Part shown: positions 1 to 6,888 of the stretch, one piece after another
Position numbering within the stretch: position 1 is the stretch's first letter
Layout of the letters: every line of letters begins with the position of its first letter
From: Clostridia bacterium
Lineage (GTDB): Bacteria; Bacillota; Clostridia; Christensenellales; Maliibacteriaceae
Assembly (NCBI GenBank): GCA_017935825.1
Contig: JAGBGW010000220.1
Span: forward strand, 1-11,607
Length of the DNA: 11,607 nt
Direction: 5' to 3'
Translations under genes and position numbers: made by a program
The notes under the pieces: model-generated
Databases searched by the model: none
Told to the model about the DNA's origin: nothing
Seen by the model: the letters and a program-made list of their open reading frames with translations, nothing else

Positions 1-666
1 GGCGACACCGTAAAGGTTGGCGCAGGCAACGTTGTTGACCGCGAAGGCTTCCGCTTCCTTGCTGAGGCTGGCGCAGACTTCATCAAGATCGGTATCGGCG
101 GCGGCTCCATCTGCATCACCCGTGAGCAGAAAGGTATCGGCCGCGGTCAGGCAAGCGCTGTGATCGAAGTTGCAGCTGCTCGTGACGAGTACTTCGAAGA
201 GACCGGTATCTATATCTCGATCTGCTCCGACGGCGGTATCGTTTACGACTACCATATCACCCTTGCTCTTGCAATGGGCTCTGACTTCGTCATGCTTGGT
301 CGTTACTTCTCCCGTTTCGACGAAAGCCCCACCAACCGCGTCATGATCAACGGTACTTACATGAAGGAGTACTGGGGCGAGGGTTCTTCCCGCGCACGCA
401 ACTGGCAGCGTTATGACACCGGTTCCAACAACGGTCTGACCTTCGAAGAAGGCGTTGACTCCTACGTTCCCTACGCAGGCAGCCTGAAGGATAATGTTTA
501 CATTACCCTGAGCAAGGTCCGTTCCACCATGTGCAACTGCGGTTGCCTTACCATCCCCGAGCTGCAGAAGAATGCAAAATTGACCATCGTCTCCCCCACG
601 AGCCTTCGCGAAGGTTCTGCACACGACGTTCTGGTCAAGGATGCTTCCGCAAACGGCGGTCATTAA
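1..666 (+). CDS. guaB: IMP dehydrogenase, C-terminal part (5' end outside window)
   Basis: The frame is open from base 1 and stops at TAA 664-666, giving 221 residues of the catalytic (beta/alpha)8 barrel. IMP dehydrogenase oxidises IMP to XMP with NAD+, the committed step of GMP synthesis, in the cytoplasm. The catalytic-cysteine loop GIGGGSICITR is at residues 31-41, with Cys38 as the expected nucleophile. The phosphate-binding CSDGGI and MLGRYF segments follow. The sequence NWQRYD carries the Arg-Tyr pair of the mobile flap, which IMP dehydrogenases have and GMP reductases lack, so GMP reductase is unlikely. GGGSICITR instead of the usual GPGSICTTR, and the Cys-rich MCNCGC near the C-terminus, fit a variant I know from Clostridia. 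Codon use is rich in C-ending codons, unlike the genes to its right, which suggests high expression. The N-terminal part, any CBS domains and the promoter are off the window. Confidence 0.93.
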   Translation, partial: GDTVKVGAGNVVDREGFRFLAEAGADFIKIGIGGGSICITREQKGIGRGQASAVIEVAAARDEYFEETGIYISICSDGGIVYDYHITLALAMGSDFVMLGRYFSRFDESPTNRVMINGTYMKEYWGEGSSRARNWQRYDTGSNNGLTFEEGVDSYVPYAGSLKDNVYITLSKVRSTMCNCGCLTIPELQKNAKLTIVSPTSLREGSAHDVLVKDASANGGH

Positions 667-680
667 TTCTAAAAGCAAAA

Positions 681-710
681 GGCTGTACGAAATGTACAGC
701 CTTTTTTCTT
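681..710. terminator. Bidirectional intrinsic terminator between guaB and spoVAE
   Basis: A perfect 8-bp stem, GGCTGTAC (681-688) with GTACAGCC (694-701), closes a 5-base loop and is followed by TTTTTTCTT on the + strand, 14 bases after the guaB stop. Read on the - strand, the same stem is followed by TTTTGCTTTT, just past the spoVAE stop. It can therefore end both convergent transcripts. Confidence 0.88.
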
Positions 711-714
711 TTGC

Positions 715-1068
715 TTATTTTCCGTGTGGGTCAAATAGAACGGCATTCAAATAACCGAACAGAATCGCCGCAGCAATACCGCCTGCTGTTGCAGTAATGC
801 CGCCCGTGAATGCACCGATGAGCCCATATTGATCCACACCTTCGGCGGCACCTTTGGCAAGAGAATATCCAAAACCCGTCAAAGGAACCGTAGCGCCTGC
901 ACCTGCGAAATCAACAATAGGTTTATAAACACCGACAGCACCTAAGATGACACCTGTTGTGACAAATAGAACAAGGATCCGTGCACTTGTAAGATTGGTC
1001 TTTTCGATCAAAACCTGACCGATGGTGCAAATCAAACCGCCAACGAGAAATGTATAAAGATATTGCAT
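715..1068 (-). CDS. spoVAE: Stage V sporulation protein AE (SpoVAEb-type)
   Basis: The product is a 117-residue integral membrane protein of the SpoVAC/SpoVAEb family. In spore formers these proteins belong to the inner-membrane SpoVA channel that moves Ca-dipicolinic acid into the forespore and out again at germination. The family signature is clear: an N-terminal FLVGGLICTIGQ segment, the central KPIVDFAGAGATVPLTGFG motif (about residues 49-67), and a final hydrophobic helix ending in a short polar tail (DPHGK). Length equals that of Bacillus SpoVAEb. Its ATG (1068-1066) lies one base after the spoVAD stop and its ribosome site (AGGGTG) is inside the end of spoVAD, so the two are co-translated. 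Expression is expected in the forespore from the promoter ahead of spoVAD. SpoVAC is a paralogue, but the length and tail favour SpoVAEb. Confidence 0.92.
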   Translation of the reverse strand: MQYLYTFLVGGLICTIGQVLIEKTNLTSARILVLFVTTGVILGAVGVYKPIVDFAGAGATVPLTGFGYSLAKGAAEGVDQYGLIGAFTGGITATAGGIAAAILFGYLNAVLFDPHGK

Positions 1069-1069
1069 A

Positions 1070-2086
1070 TTACTTCACCCTTTCGATGACCACGGCATGG
1101 GCAATGCCCGGGATGGATTCGCCCTGCTGGGAACTTGTGGTGGAAAGCTTGGCGCCTGTTGCGCAGAAAAGGATTCTTTTATATGCGCCTTCTTTCAGCT
1201 TTTTCAAAAGATAGCCGTTTAATACCACAGCACTGCAGCCGCATCCGCTGCCGCCTGCGTGGACATCCTGTGTTTCAGGGTCAAAAATCATGCAGCCGCA
1301 ATCCTGAAAACGTGAATCTGTATTGATACCTGCCTGGGTTAGTATCTCCTTCAAAAGCTGAAGTCCTACAGAACCAAGATCACCCGTAACGATCAAATCG
1401 TAATCCTGCACAGTTCTTCCAAAATCCTGCAAGTGACATAAAATGGTGTTTGCGGCGGCAGGTGCCATAGCGGCGCCCATATTGTTTGCATCTGTAATAC
1501 CGTAGTCGGTAACACGTCCGACGGTTGCGCCCGTGATGCAAAGATTCGCTTCTTTCTCGTCGCTTAAAATGGTACAGCCGGCACCTGTGATGGTCCACTG
1601 TGCGGTGGGTGTGCGTTGATTGCCCAATTCCAAGGGAAAACGATACTGCCGTTCTGCCGATGCAAAGTGACTTGATACAGCACAGGCTGCAGTATCGGCA
1701 TAACCGCCGTCGATGAGTACACTTCCCAAAAGCAGTGATTGCGCCATGGTGGAACATGCGCCGTACAGACCTAAAAACGGAATCTGCAAGTCCCGTGCTG
1801 CATACCCTGCACTGATGATTTGATTGAGCAGATCACCGCCCAAAAGATAACGGATGTCAGCCGTATGAAGTCCTGCGTTTTTACAGGCAAGTTCCACAGC
1901 CGTCTTGTAGAATTTGCGTTCTGCATATTCAAAACTTTTTTCGCCAAAAAGCTCATCCTGTACAACATGGTCAAAATAAGCTTTCAGCGGTCCTTCGCCT
2001 TCTTTTTTACCCACAACCGCCTCATGACCGATGATGGCAGGACATTTTGTAAATTCTATACTTTGCAAACCGCGCAGTTTACTCAA
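1070..2086 (-). CDS. spoVAD: Stage V sporulation protein AD (dipicolinic-acid-binding SpoVA subunit)
   Basis: The product is a 338-residue thiolase-fold protein matching SpoVAD over its full length. SpoVAD is the soluble, membrane-associated SpoVA subunit that binds dipicolinic acid. Conserved blocks are GGDLLNQ (residues 83-89), GACSTMAQS (109-117, with Cys111 aligning to Bacillus Cys110 of the ligand pocket, from memory), SSHFASAERQYRFP, GITDANNMGAAMAPAAA, GGSGCGCSAVV and the C-terminal IPGIAHAVVIER. The start is TTG at 2086-2084. It begins the homologous region and has a strong ribosome site, GAGGGAG, six to seven bases upstream. The gene is followed at one base by spoVAE. The usual spoVAC partner is not found upstream; a terminator and then an unrelated glycosidase gene occupy that place. 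Confidence 0.94.
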   Translation of the reverse strand: MSKLRGLQSIEFTKCPAIIGHEAVVGKKEGEGPLKAYFDHVVQDELFGEKSFEYAERKFYKTAVELACKNAGLHTADIRYLLGGDLLNQIISAGYAARDLQIPFLGLYGACSTMAQSLLLGSVLIDGGYADTAACAVSSHFASAERQYRFPLELGNQRTPTAQWTITGAGCTILSDEKEANLCITGATVGRVTDYGITDANNMGAAMAPAAANTILCHLQDFGRTVQDYDLIVTGDLGSVGLQLLKEILTQAGINTDSRFQDCGCMIFDPETQDVHAGGSGCGCSAVVLNGYLLKKLKEGAYKRILFCATGAKLSTTSSQQGESIPGIAHAVVIERVK

Positions 2087-2116
2087 ACTACTCCCTCACT
2101 TCTGTTGTTTTGAGGT

Positions 2117-2147
2117 TAGTTTGCGCAATAGAATCAATTTTTATTCC
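2117..2147 (-). promoter_or_regulatory. Candidate sigma-G (forespore) promoter for spoVAD-spoVAE
   Basis: On the - strand, GGAATA (2147-2142) and CAAACTA (2123-2117) are separated by 18 bases. The Bacillus sigma-G consensus is roughly TGAATA, 17-18 bases, CATACTA, so the -10 box matches at six of seven positions and the -35 at five of six. It lies about 30 bases ahead of the TTG start and directly after the T-run of the preceding terminator. spoVA operons are known to be sigma-G dependent. The match is by eye only. Confidence 0.68.
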
Positions 2148-2149
2148 GT

Positions 2150-2204
2150 AAAAAGAAGGCGTGTATTGTAAACCTTTGTACTTTGGTTTACAATGCACGC
2201 CTTC
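2150..2204 (-). terminator. Strong intrinsic terminator of the GH78-like gene
   Basis: Arms 2155-2174 and 2185-2204 form a 20-bp stem with a single G-U or mismatch pair, around a 10-base loop. On the - strand the hairpin begins 14 bases after the stop of the GH78-like gene and is followed by TTTTT (2154-2150). No comparable T-run follows on the + strand. It separates the glycosidase transcript from the spoVA promoter. Confidence 0.88.
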
Positions 2205-2217
2205 ACATTACATCTAA

Positions 2218-3801
2218 TTATTCTTCTGCGTACCACTTGCGGATGAAGTAGGACGGCGTGCAGCTCCATGCATGGCAGTAGCTGTTGATGATGCGGGAGC
2301 CGTAGGGCGAAACGTAACGGTTATCGGGATCATACAGTTCAAAGAAGCAGTCTGCCCCATCTTCGATCATCTGACCCCAGTAATCATCCATCTGCTTGAA
2401 GGCCTCATCTACCAGGCCGCAGCGGAACAATGCTTCCACATAGTGGTGATACATGTAAGGCGTGACCATGCCGATGATGGATTTATCGCCCTTCTTTGCT
2501 TCAAGACGACCGAGGATCTGTCGATTTTTTTCTGCAGGAAGAACGCCTGCCAAAATCAGCCAGATCTGGGATGCCCAGGAGATCTGCCGCTGGGCACCGC
2601 TTCGGAAGAAGCCTTTCTTTTCATCCCAAAGGTAAGTAGAAGCAGCATTGATGGTCTTGATGAGGAGTTTTTGGATCTCTTCTGCCTTTTCCCCATCTTT
2701 CATTTCGTTTGCAAGGACGAGCGCTTCTTTCAGCGTGACGATCAATACACCCTGCGCACCTGCCTGCTTGTTCAGACCGTCTGCCCAGTCCAGGAAGCAC
2801 CACCAATCGTCGCTGTCGCGGACGAGGTAGTTCTCATCAAGGCGATTTTTTGCAAGTTCGATCTGATGATAGGCAACCTCCCACAGGTCTTCCAGCGTCT
2901 GGCGATCACCCGTATTCTCGTAATAATCCTTCAAACAGCTGATAAAAAACAGCGCATAGTCAAAAAGTGCGGTATCATCGATCTGCAGTTTGGGTTCCAC
3001 AAACAAACATGCACCCACATGGCGCTCATTTTGCAGCAGACCGCCGAACAGGTACAGGCAGCGCTTGACCAGATCGTCATTGTGGAAGGTGACGTAGTTG
3101 GTCAATGCCTGCAGACGAAGGTCGCCGATCCAAAGACGGCGGTCACGCTTGGGACCATCTTCAAACACATCCTGCATGCAGTCCGCCATGGTTTTCAAGG
3201 AGACTGCATCCATCTTGCGATGATGCTCGGGTACGGATTCAGGCAGGGGTTCTACCTTGGACCAATCAGCAGAAGTAACACTTTCGCAGGATGCATCCTC
3301 CACCGTCAGACGGTATTTGGGCGATGATGCCAAAACCTTGACTTCAAGGTAGCGGAACGCATAGCGGCGCGGCAGACGGATTTCCGCAGGCAGGATATCA
3401 ATATGCAGGAACTCTTCCTGAATCCAGCCTGCACCGATGGAACCGTGATAATCTTCACTTTTTTCAGCGATCTCACAAGGAAGTTCGCCGAATTTCAAAC
3501 GAATGTAAGCAGGTGCATCGGGCGGAGAGCCGGCAGATGCAAACTTCAAGGTGACATAACCCACGCAATGGTCGCCAAAATCGATGCAGACACTTTCGGG
3601 AGGTGCAAGTTCGATGCCCTTTGTCTCACTCCAATCCGCCTGCTTCACCGCAACCCAATCGTCGCCTTTGCGTTCGATGGCAACGGAAGATACGGGCAGC
3701 ACTTCGCTTTTGTTCAACGTCGGACGAAGGCTCTGCGCTTTTTGAACAAAAGCATCGTTGACGATCATTTCGAAATTCTCAATACTGTTGTTGATAGCCA
3801 T
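2218..3801 (-). CDS. GH78-like alpha-L-rhamnosidase-family protein, compact form
   Basis: The product has 527 residues when started at ATG 3801-3799, which has AGGAG seven to eight bases upstream; an open frame reaches back to 3888 but lacks such a site and overlaps the promoter. An N-terminal beta-rich part (about residues 1-190) precedes an (alpha/alpha)6-type domain. The segment EDGPKRDRRLWIGD has the spacing of the GH78 acidic motif (D-C-P-x-R-E...G-D), with Asp at all three acidic positions. FLDWADGL, TPYMYHHYVEAL (possible catalytic Glu) and the C-terminal NSYCHAWSCTPSYF also fit six-hairpin rhamnosidase-like enzymes. There is no signal peptide, so it should act in the cytoplasm on small, imported glycosides. 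It is much shorter than secreted multi-domain GH78 enzymes of about 900 residues. The gene stands alone between two terminators; no sugar transporter or regulator is adjacent. The exact sugar is unknown, and GH78 relatives with other substrates exist. Confidence 0.75.
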   Translation of the reverse strand: MAINNSIENFEMIVNDAFVQKAQSLRPTLNKSEVLPVSSVAIERKGDDWVAVKQADWSETKGIELAPPESVCIDFGDHCVGYVTLKFASAGSPPDAPAYIRLKFGELPCEIAEKSEDYHGSIGAGWIQEEFLHIDILPAEIRLPRRYAFRYLEVKVLASSPKYRLTVEDASCESVTSADWSKVEPLPESVPEHHRKMDAVSLKTMADCMQDVFEDGPKRDRRLWIGDLRLQALTNYVTFHNDDLVKRCLYLFGGLLQNERHVGACLFVEPKLQIDDTALFDYALFFISCLKDYYENTGDRQTLEDLWEVAYHQIELAKNRLDENYLVRDSDDWWCFLDWADGLNKQAGAQGVLIVTLKEALVLANEMKDGEKAEEIQKLLIKTINAASTYLWDEKKGFFRSGAQRQISWASQIWLILAGVLPAEKNRQILGRLEAKKGDKSIIGMVTPYMYHHYVEALFRCGLVDEAFKQMDDYWGQMIEDGADCFFELYDPDNRYVSPYGSRIINSYCHAWSCTPSYFIRKWYAEE

Positions 3802-3843
3802 AGCAAATCTCCTGTCAAATTTACGTACAAAATCATTGAAAAC

Positions 3844-3849
3844 ATTATA
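3844..3849 (-). promoter_or_regulatory. Extended -10 promoter of the GH78-like gene
   Basis: On the - strand the sequence reads TGCTATAAT: a perfect TATAAT (3849-3844) preceded by the TGn extension. The -35 position falls in the T-rich tail of the upstream terminator and is weak, which an extended -10 can offset. A start of transcription near 3837 would give a leader of about 35 bases to the ATG at 3801. Confidence 0.66.
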
Positions 3850-3860
3850 GCACACAGTTT

Positions 3861-3897
3861 CAAAAAATAAAACACACTGCAAATACATGCAGTGTGT
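3861..3897 (-). terminator. Intrinsic terminator after dsdA
   Basis: A perfect 10-bp stem, ACACACTGCA (3872-3881) with TGCAGTGTGT (3888-3897), has a 6-base loop. On the - strand it starts six bases after the dsdA stop and is followed by TTTTATTTTTT. It ends the M81-dsdA transcript. Confidence 0.88.
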
Positions 3898-3903
3898 CTG
3901 TTA

Positions 3904-5211
3904 TTAAAGCAAGGATTTGCCTGTCTGATAATACTTCTGCATTTCCGCTTCGGGTACCATACTGCCGCCCGTTGCCCATACAAGGTGGGTGGCATTTTGA
4001 ATCGTGAAGGAATCTGCGTGCTGTGCAAGCAATACGGGACCGTACATGCCGGCTAAGGCACTCGGTTCAAGGTAGATACTTTGCGTATCGGCAAGCGCAG
4101 CAAGAAGCTTGAACATGCGCTGATCCGTAAGAGAAAAGCAGCCGCTGATGTGGGGCATCATGACACGTCCCACAAAGCCCGATGCGCGACCGACGGCAAG
4201 ACCATCTGCCACGGTGCGGTTGGAAAGGCCGATATCCTGCACACTGATCTTGTTATGCAGACCCGTTGCCATGCCAAGGAGCATGCAGGCAGAATCGGTG
4301 GGTTCAGCAAAGAAGCAGTGCACGTTGTCACCAAAGACAAGTTTCAGGCCGAATGCCACGCCACCCGGACCACCGCCTACGCCGCAGGGAAGATAGACAA
4401 ACAAGGGATGATCTGCATCCACTGTGATCTTTTGTGCTTCAAACTGTTTTTTCAAGCGAAGCGCCGCAACTGCGTAGCCTAAGAACAGTGTTTTGGAGTT
4501 CTCGTCATCCACAAAATGACAGTAGGGATCGCTTGCCGCAAGGGCGCGGCCGTTTGCCACGGCGATGCTGTAATCCGATTCATATTCCACCACTTCCACA
4601 CCATTGGCACGAAGCATGTCTTTTTTCCACTGTCTTGCATCGGCGCTCATGTGCACGCTTGCACGAAAGCCCAGCTTTGCGCTTAAAATACCGATGGAAA
4701 GTCCCAGATTGCCTGTTGACCCCACGGCGATGGAGTACTTGGAAAACAGTTGGCGAAACGCTTCAGAGGCAAAGATCGCGTAATCATCATCTTCTTTTAA
4801 GATGCCATGATCCAGTGCAATTTTCTCTGCCGTGGAAAGAACCTCATAGAATCCGCCGCGTGCTTTGATGGAACCTGAAATCGCAAGATGACTGTCCAGC
4901 TTGGCATAAAGTTTACCGCCAATTTCGCAAGTATACGCTTGCTGCAGATACTCCTTCATCCGTGCAATTTCCATCAAAGGCGATTCGATAATGCCGTCCG
5001 TCTTCATCGTTTCGGGAAATGCAGTTTTGAAATATGATGCAAAACGGTCAAGCCGTGCTGCTGCATCAAGCACGTCTTCCATCGTTAAAGGACTGTCAGC
5101 GATCGCTTCAGCAAAAGGCTTTTTGCTGTCATTCAGCCAAAAGACCTCTTCCCCATTTTTGATCTGCTTGACGATGGGAACGTCCTGTTCAAGACGGGAT
5201 ATGTCCATCAT
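3904..5211 (-). CDS. dsdA: D-serine ammonia-lyase (D-serine dehydratase)
   Basis: The product has 435 residues, the normal length of DsdA, a cytoplasmic PLP fold-type II enzyme converting D-serine to pyruvate and ammonia. The PLP lysine is expected at Lys116 in SGSIKARGG (112-120). The phosphate-binding loops GSTGNLG (164-170) and CGVGGGPGG (276-284) are intact. Other conserved blocks are KLDSHLAISGS, FFAEPTDSACMLLG, GLSNRTVADGLAVGRASGFVG and a C-terminal WATGGSMVP. All expected catalytic elements are present, so the enzyme should be active. The ATG (5211-5209) overlaps the TGA of the metallopeptidase gene as ATGA, with GGGAGGAAGA upstream; a second ATG directly follows and could equally be used. 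The coupling suggests that D-serine, or a similar D-amino acid, is a product or co-substrate of the upstream enzyme. No dsdC-type regulator or dsdX-type permease is adjacent. Confidence 0.95.
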   Translation of the reverse strand: MMDISRLEQDVPIVKQIKNGEEVFWLNDSKKPFAEAIADSPLTMEDVLDAAARLDRFASYFKTAFPETMKTDGIIESPLMEIARMKEYLQQAYTCEIGGKLYAKLDSHLAISGSIKARGGFYEVLSTAEKIALDHGILKEDDDYAIFASEAFRQLFSKYSIAVGSTGNLGLSIGILSAKLGFRASVHMSADARQWKKDMLRANGVEVVEYESDYSIAVANGRALAASDPYCHFVDDENSKTLFLGYAVAALRLKKQFEAQKITVDADHPLFVYLPCGVGGGPGGVAFGLKLVFGDNVHCFFAEPTDSACMLLGMATGLHNKISVQDIGLSNRTVADGLAVGRASGFVGRVMMPHISGCFSLTDQRMFKLLAALADTQSIYLEPSALAGMYGPVLLAQHADSFTIQNATHLVWATGGSMVPEAEMQKYYQTGKSLL

Positions 5212-6710
5212 TCTTCCTCCCAGGTGGCATCCTGCAAGGGATAATAGGAAAGGTTGAGATTCTTAAAGTTGAAGGAATGCAGGTCGGAGGAGTTGATGCC
5301 GGGCGAATCGCAGGGAATCATGCCGCGGGATTTATCCTGCCACCATGCTTTGAAATGCTGGGAAGACTTCAGCGCAACCACGTCCATTTCCTCATAGGAA
5401 AGTCCGACCATGCGGAATACGCCATCGTCCTTGGGCTGACGTCGGGCGGAGCTGACTACGATGTGGACATTGCCCACCACAAGACAAGCGCTGGGTCCCA
5501 TGTTGTAGCGGTCACCAAACCCCTTGGGAGAATGGTTGATATAGACACCGTCGCTGACACATTTGACATAAGCATCGGTCAGTTCAATGGGTTCACCGTG
5601 AAGATTATCCATTTTGCCGCCGAGTTTGAGAGATACCGTGTTGCCAACACCTGCTTTTGCAGCTTCCAGTGCGGCTTCGGGATCGTAGATGAAGCCGAAG
5701 TAAGAACCCTCCACATTGCGTTTAAGCATTTCGCGAAGAAGGAAGGTGCCGTCACCGGGCGCACCACCGCCACAGTTGTCAGAAGACTCGTTAATGACAA
5801 CGGGCTTGTCACTCTTTTCAATAGCAAGGGCAATATCCATGGCTTCTTCCGCACCATAGACGGGTACGGTGAATTCATGTCGTTTATCCCATGCGTAGCG
5901 CGCGATCTTGTTGGCGAAAGCGTCGGCTGTTTCCTGCGTTTTTGCCATGGTCAAAACGGAAACACCCGTTTCCTTAATATCGGAATACGGGAATCCCTGG
6001 AAGAAAGTTGCCTGCATCAGGTCATCATTTTCTTTCTCACATGCGATGCAGAACTGCTGTACATCGTGGGCAGGACCGTTCATGGTCAAGCCTTCGGAAC
6101 AGGTCATCACCCAAGGCAGACGTACAAGTCGCTTGAAGGGCTTATATCCCTTCCTTACCATATCGCAAAGCTGGGCAAACATAATGCGGGCGGCATCGTA
6201 TTCATCCACATGGGGATACGTTTTGACACCGATCAAAAGGTCGGCATATTCCATCATGGCATCGGTGATATTGCCGTGCAGATCAAGCACCACACCAATG
6301 GGCATGTCGGGACCGAACGCATCACGCACCCTGCGGATGATCTCCCCCTCCACATCGGGATAGCCGTCTGCCACTGCCGCACCATGCAGATGCAGTGCAA
6401 TGGCATCAAGGGGAGCATTTTTATGGGCTGCAAGAAGCATTTCCACAATACGGTCGCGGATCGCTTCCAGTGTTTCCTTCTGCACCATGCCGGAAGGTGC
6501 TGCCGTTGCCATAACGGTGGGCACATATTCCACGTCAGGCTGTGCCGCCGCTTCATCAAGGAAGCCGCCGATATAGTTGTGCACGCCAAGGTTTTCCTTC
6601 ACCATGCGCTGTCCTTCGTGCCAGCGTGTGGCAAGAAGCTGGGGCGTAACATAAATATTGGAAAAAGTGTTGGTTTCGTGGGCAAAACCGCCGATACCGA
6701 TACGCATCAT
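5208..6710 (-). CDS. M81-family metallopeptidase (MlrC-like)
   Basis: The product has 500 residues from ATG 6710-6708, preceded by AAGGAG at eight bases; a longer open frame to 6791 runs through the promoter and is not credible. The family includes MlrC, which cleaves the linearised toxin microcystin, a peptide with D-amino acids. The N-terminal FAHETNTFS block is at residues 9-17 with Glu12. ALHLHGA lies near 105-111. Asp143 and His145 in DLHGN plus His167 in KTYPHVDEYD keep the D-x-H-x21-H spacing I recall for the zinc site of MlrC. NESSDNCGGGAPGDGT and MGPSACLVVG mark the C-terminal MlrC domain. There is no signal peptide. It is the first gene of an operon with dsdA, with which it shares an ATGA junction. 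The true substrate is not known; most members are uncharacterised, and an amidohydrolase acting on a small D-amino-acid derivative is as likely as a peptidase. Confidence 0.88.
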   Translation of the reverse strand: MMRIGIGGFAHETNTFSNIYVTPQLLATRWHEGQRMVKENLGVHNYIGGFLDEAAAQPDVEYVPTVMATAAPSGMVQKETLEAIRDRIVEMLLAAHKNAPLDAIALHLHGAAVADGYPDVEGEIIRRVRDAFGPDMPIGVVLDLHGNITDAMMEYADLLIGVKTYPHVDEYDAARIMFAQLCDMVRKGYKPFKRLVRLPWVMTCSEGLTMNGPAHDVQQFCIACEKENDDLMQATFFQGFPYSDIKETGVSVLTMAKTQETADAFANKIARYAWDKRHEFTVPVYGAEEAMDIALAIEKSDKPVVINESSDNCGGGAPGDGTFLLREMLKRNVEGSYFGFIYDPEAALEAAKAGVGNTVSLKLGGKMDNLHGEPIELTDAYVKCVSDGVYINHSPKGFGDRYNMGPSACLVVGNVHIVVSSARRQPKDDGVFRMVGLSYEEMDVVALKSSQHFKAWWQDKSRGMIPCDSPGINSSDLHSFNFKNLNLSYYPLQDATWEEE

Positions 6711-6740
6711 AATACTGTCTCCTTTTGGTTCATTAGTTTG

Positions 6741-6770
6741 ATTAAACGATGAAAGCATAGTAATTGTCAA
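6741..6770 (-). promoter_or_regulatory. Sigma-A-type promoter of the M81-dsdA operon
   Basis: On the - strand, a perfect -35 TTGACA (6770-6765) is followed after 18 bases by TTTAAT (6746-6741), five of six to consensus. The expected transcription start is about 25 bases ahead of the ATG at 6710. Confidence 0.65.
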
Positions 6771-6771
6771 G

Positions 6772-6820
6772 TTGAAATGTTGAAATTTCATTTCACTTTA
6801 TTTCGAATAATTTCTGAAAT
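6772..6820. promoter_or_regulatory. Phased ATTTC/GAAAT cluster, candidate shared operator
   Basis: Seven copies of the pentamer ATTTC or its complement GAAAT occur in 49 bases: GAAAT at 6774, 6782 and 6816, and ATTTC at 6785, 6790, 6800 and 6810. The last three ATTTC copies are exactly 10 bases apart, one helical turn. Perfect palindromes are included at 6781-6790 (TGAAATTTCA) and 6810-6820 (ATTTCTGAAAT). The cluster sits exactly between the -35 boxes of the two divergent promoters. It may bind a regulator of both; no regulator gene is in the window. Low-complexity A/T sequence is the alternative. Confidence 0.45.
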
Positions 6821-6823
6821 GCA

Positions 6824-6852
6824 TTTACATTTTGTCAGTTCTGTATTATAAT
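6824..6852 (+). promoter_or_regulatory. Sigma-A-type promoter of the AEC permease gene
   Basis: TTTACA (6824-6829) and a perfect TATAAT (6847-6852) are separated by 17 bases. Transcription should start near 6859, about 30 bases before the TTG start. An imperfect inverted repeat, AAGGTCCGAAA with TTTTGGACTT (6857-6876), overlaps the predicted start site and could be a small hairpin or operator. Confidence 0.75.
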
Positions 6853-6888
6853 CACCAAGGTCCGAAATTTTGGACTTGGAGGTTTGAG

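Noticed and set aside
1..666. GMP reductase as an alternative for the first gene
   Set aside because: The Arg-Tyr flap pair (QRYD) and the C-terminal layout fit IMP dehydrogenase.
2272..3327. + strand open frame of 351 codons
   Set aside because: Antisense shadow of the GH78-like gene; no recognisable domain and no start signals.
3802..3888. 29-residue N-terminal extension of the GH78-like protein
   Set aside because: It would run through the -10 box and has no ribosome site, whereas ATG 3801 has AGGAG at proper spacing.
5277..6752. Long + strand open frame of 491 codons
   Set aside because: It lies antisense to the M81 gene, whose family motifs are clear. The antisense translation is rich in His, Cys and Gly with no family resemblance, and no ribosome site was seen.
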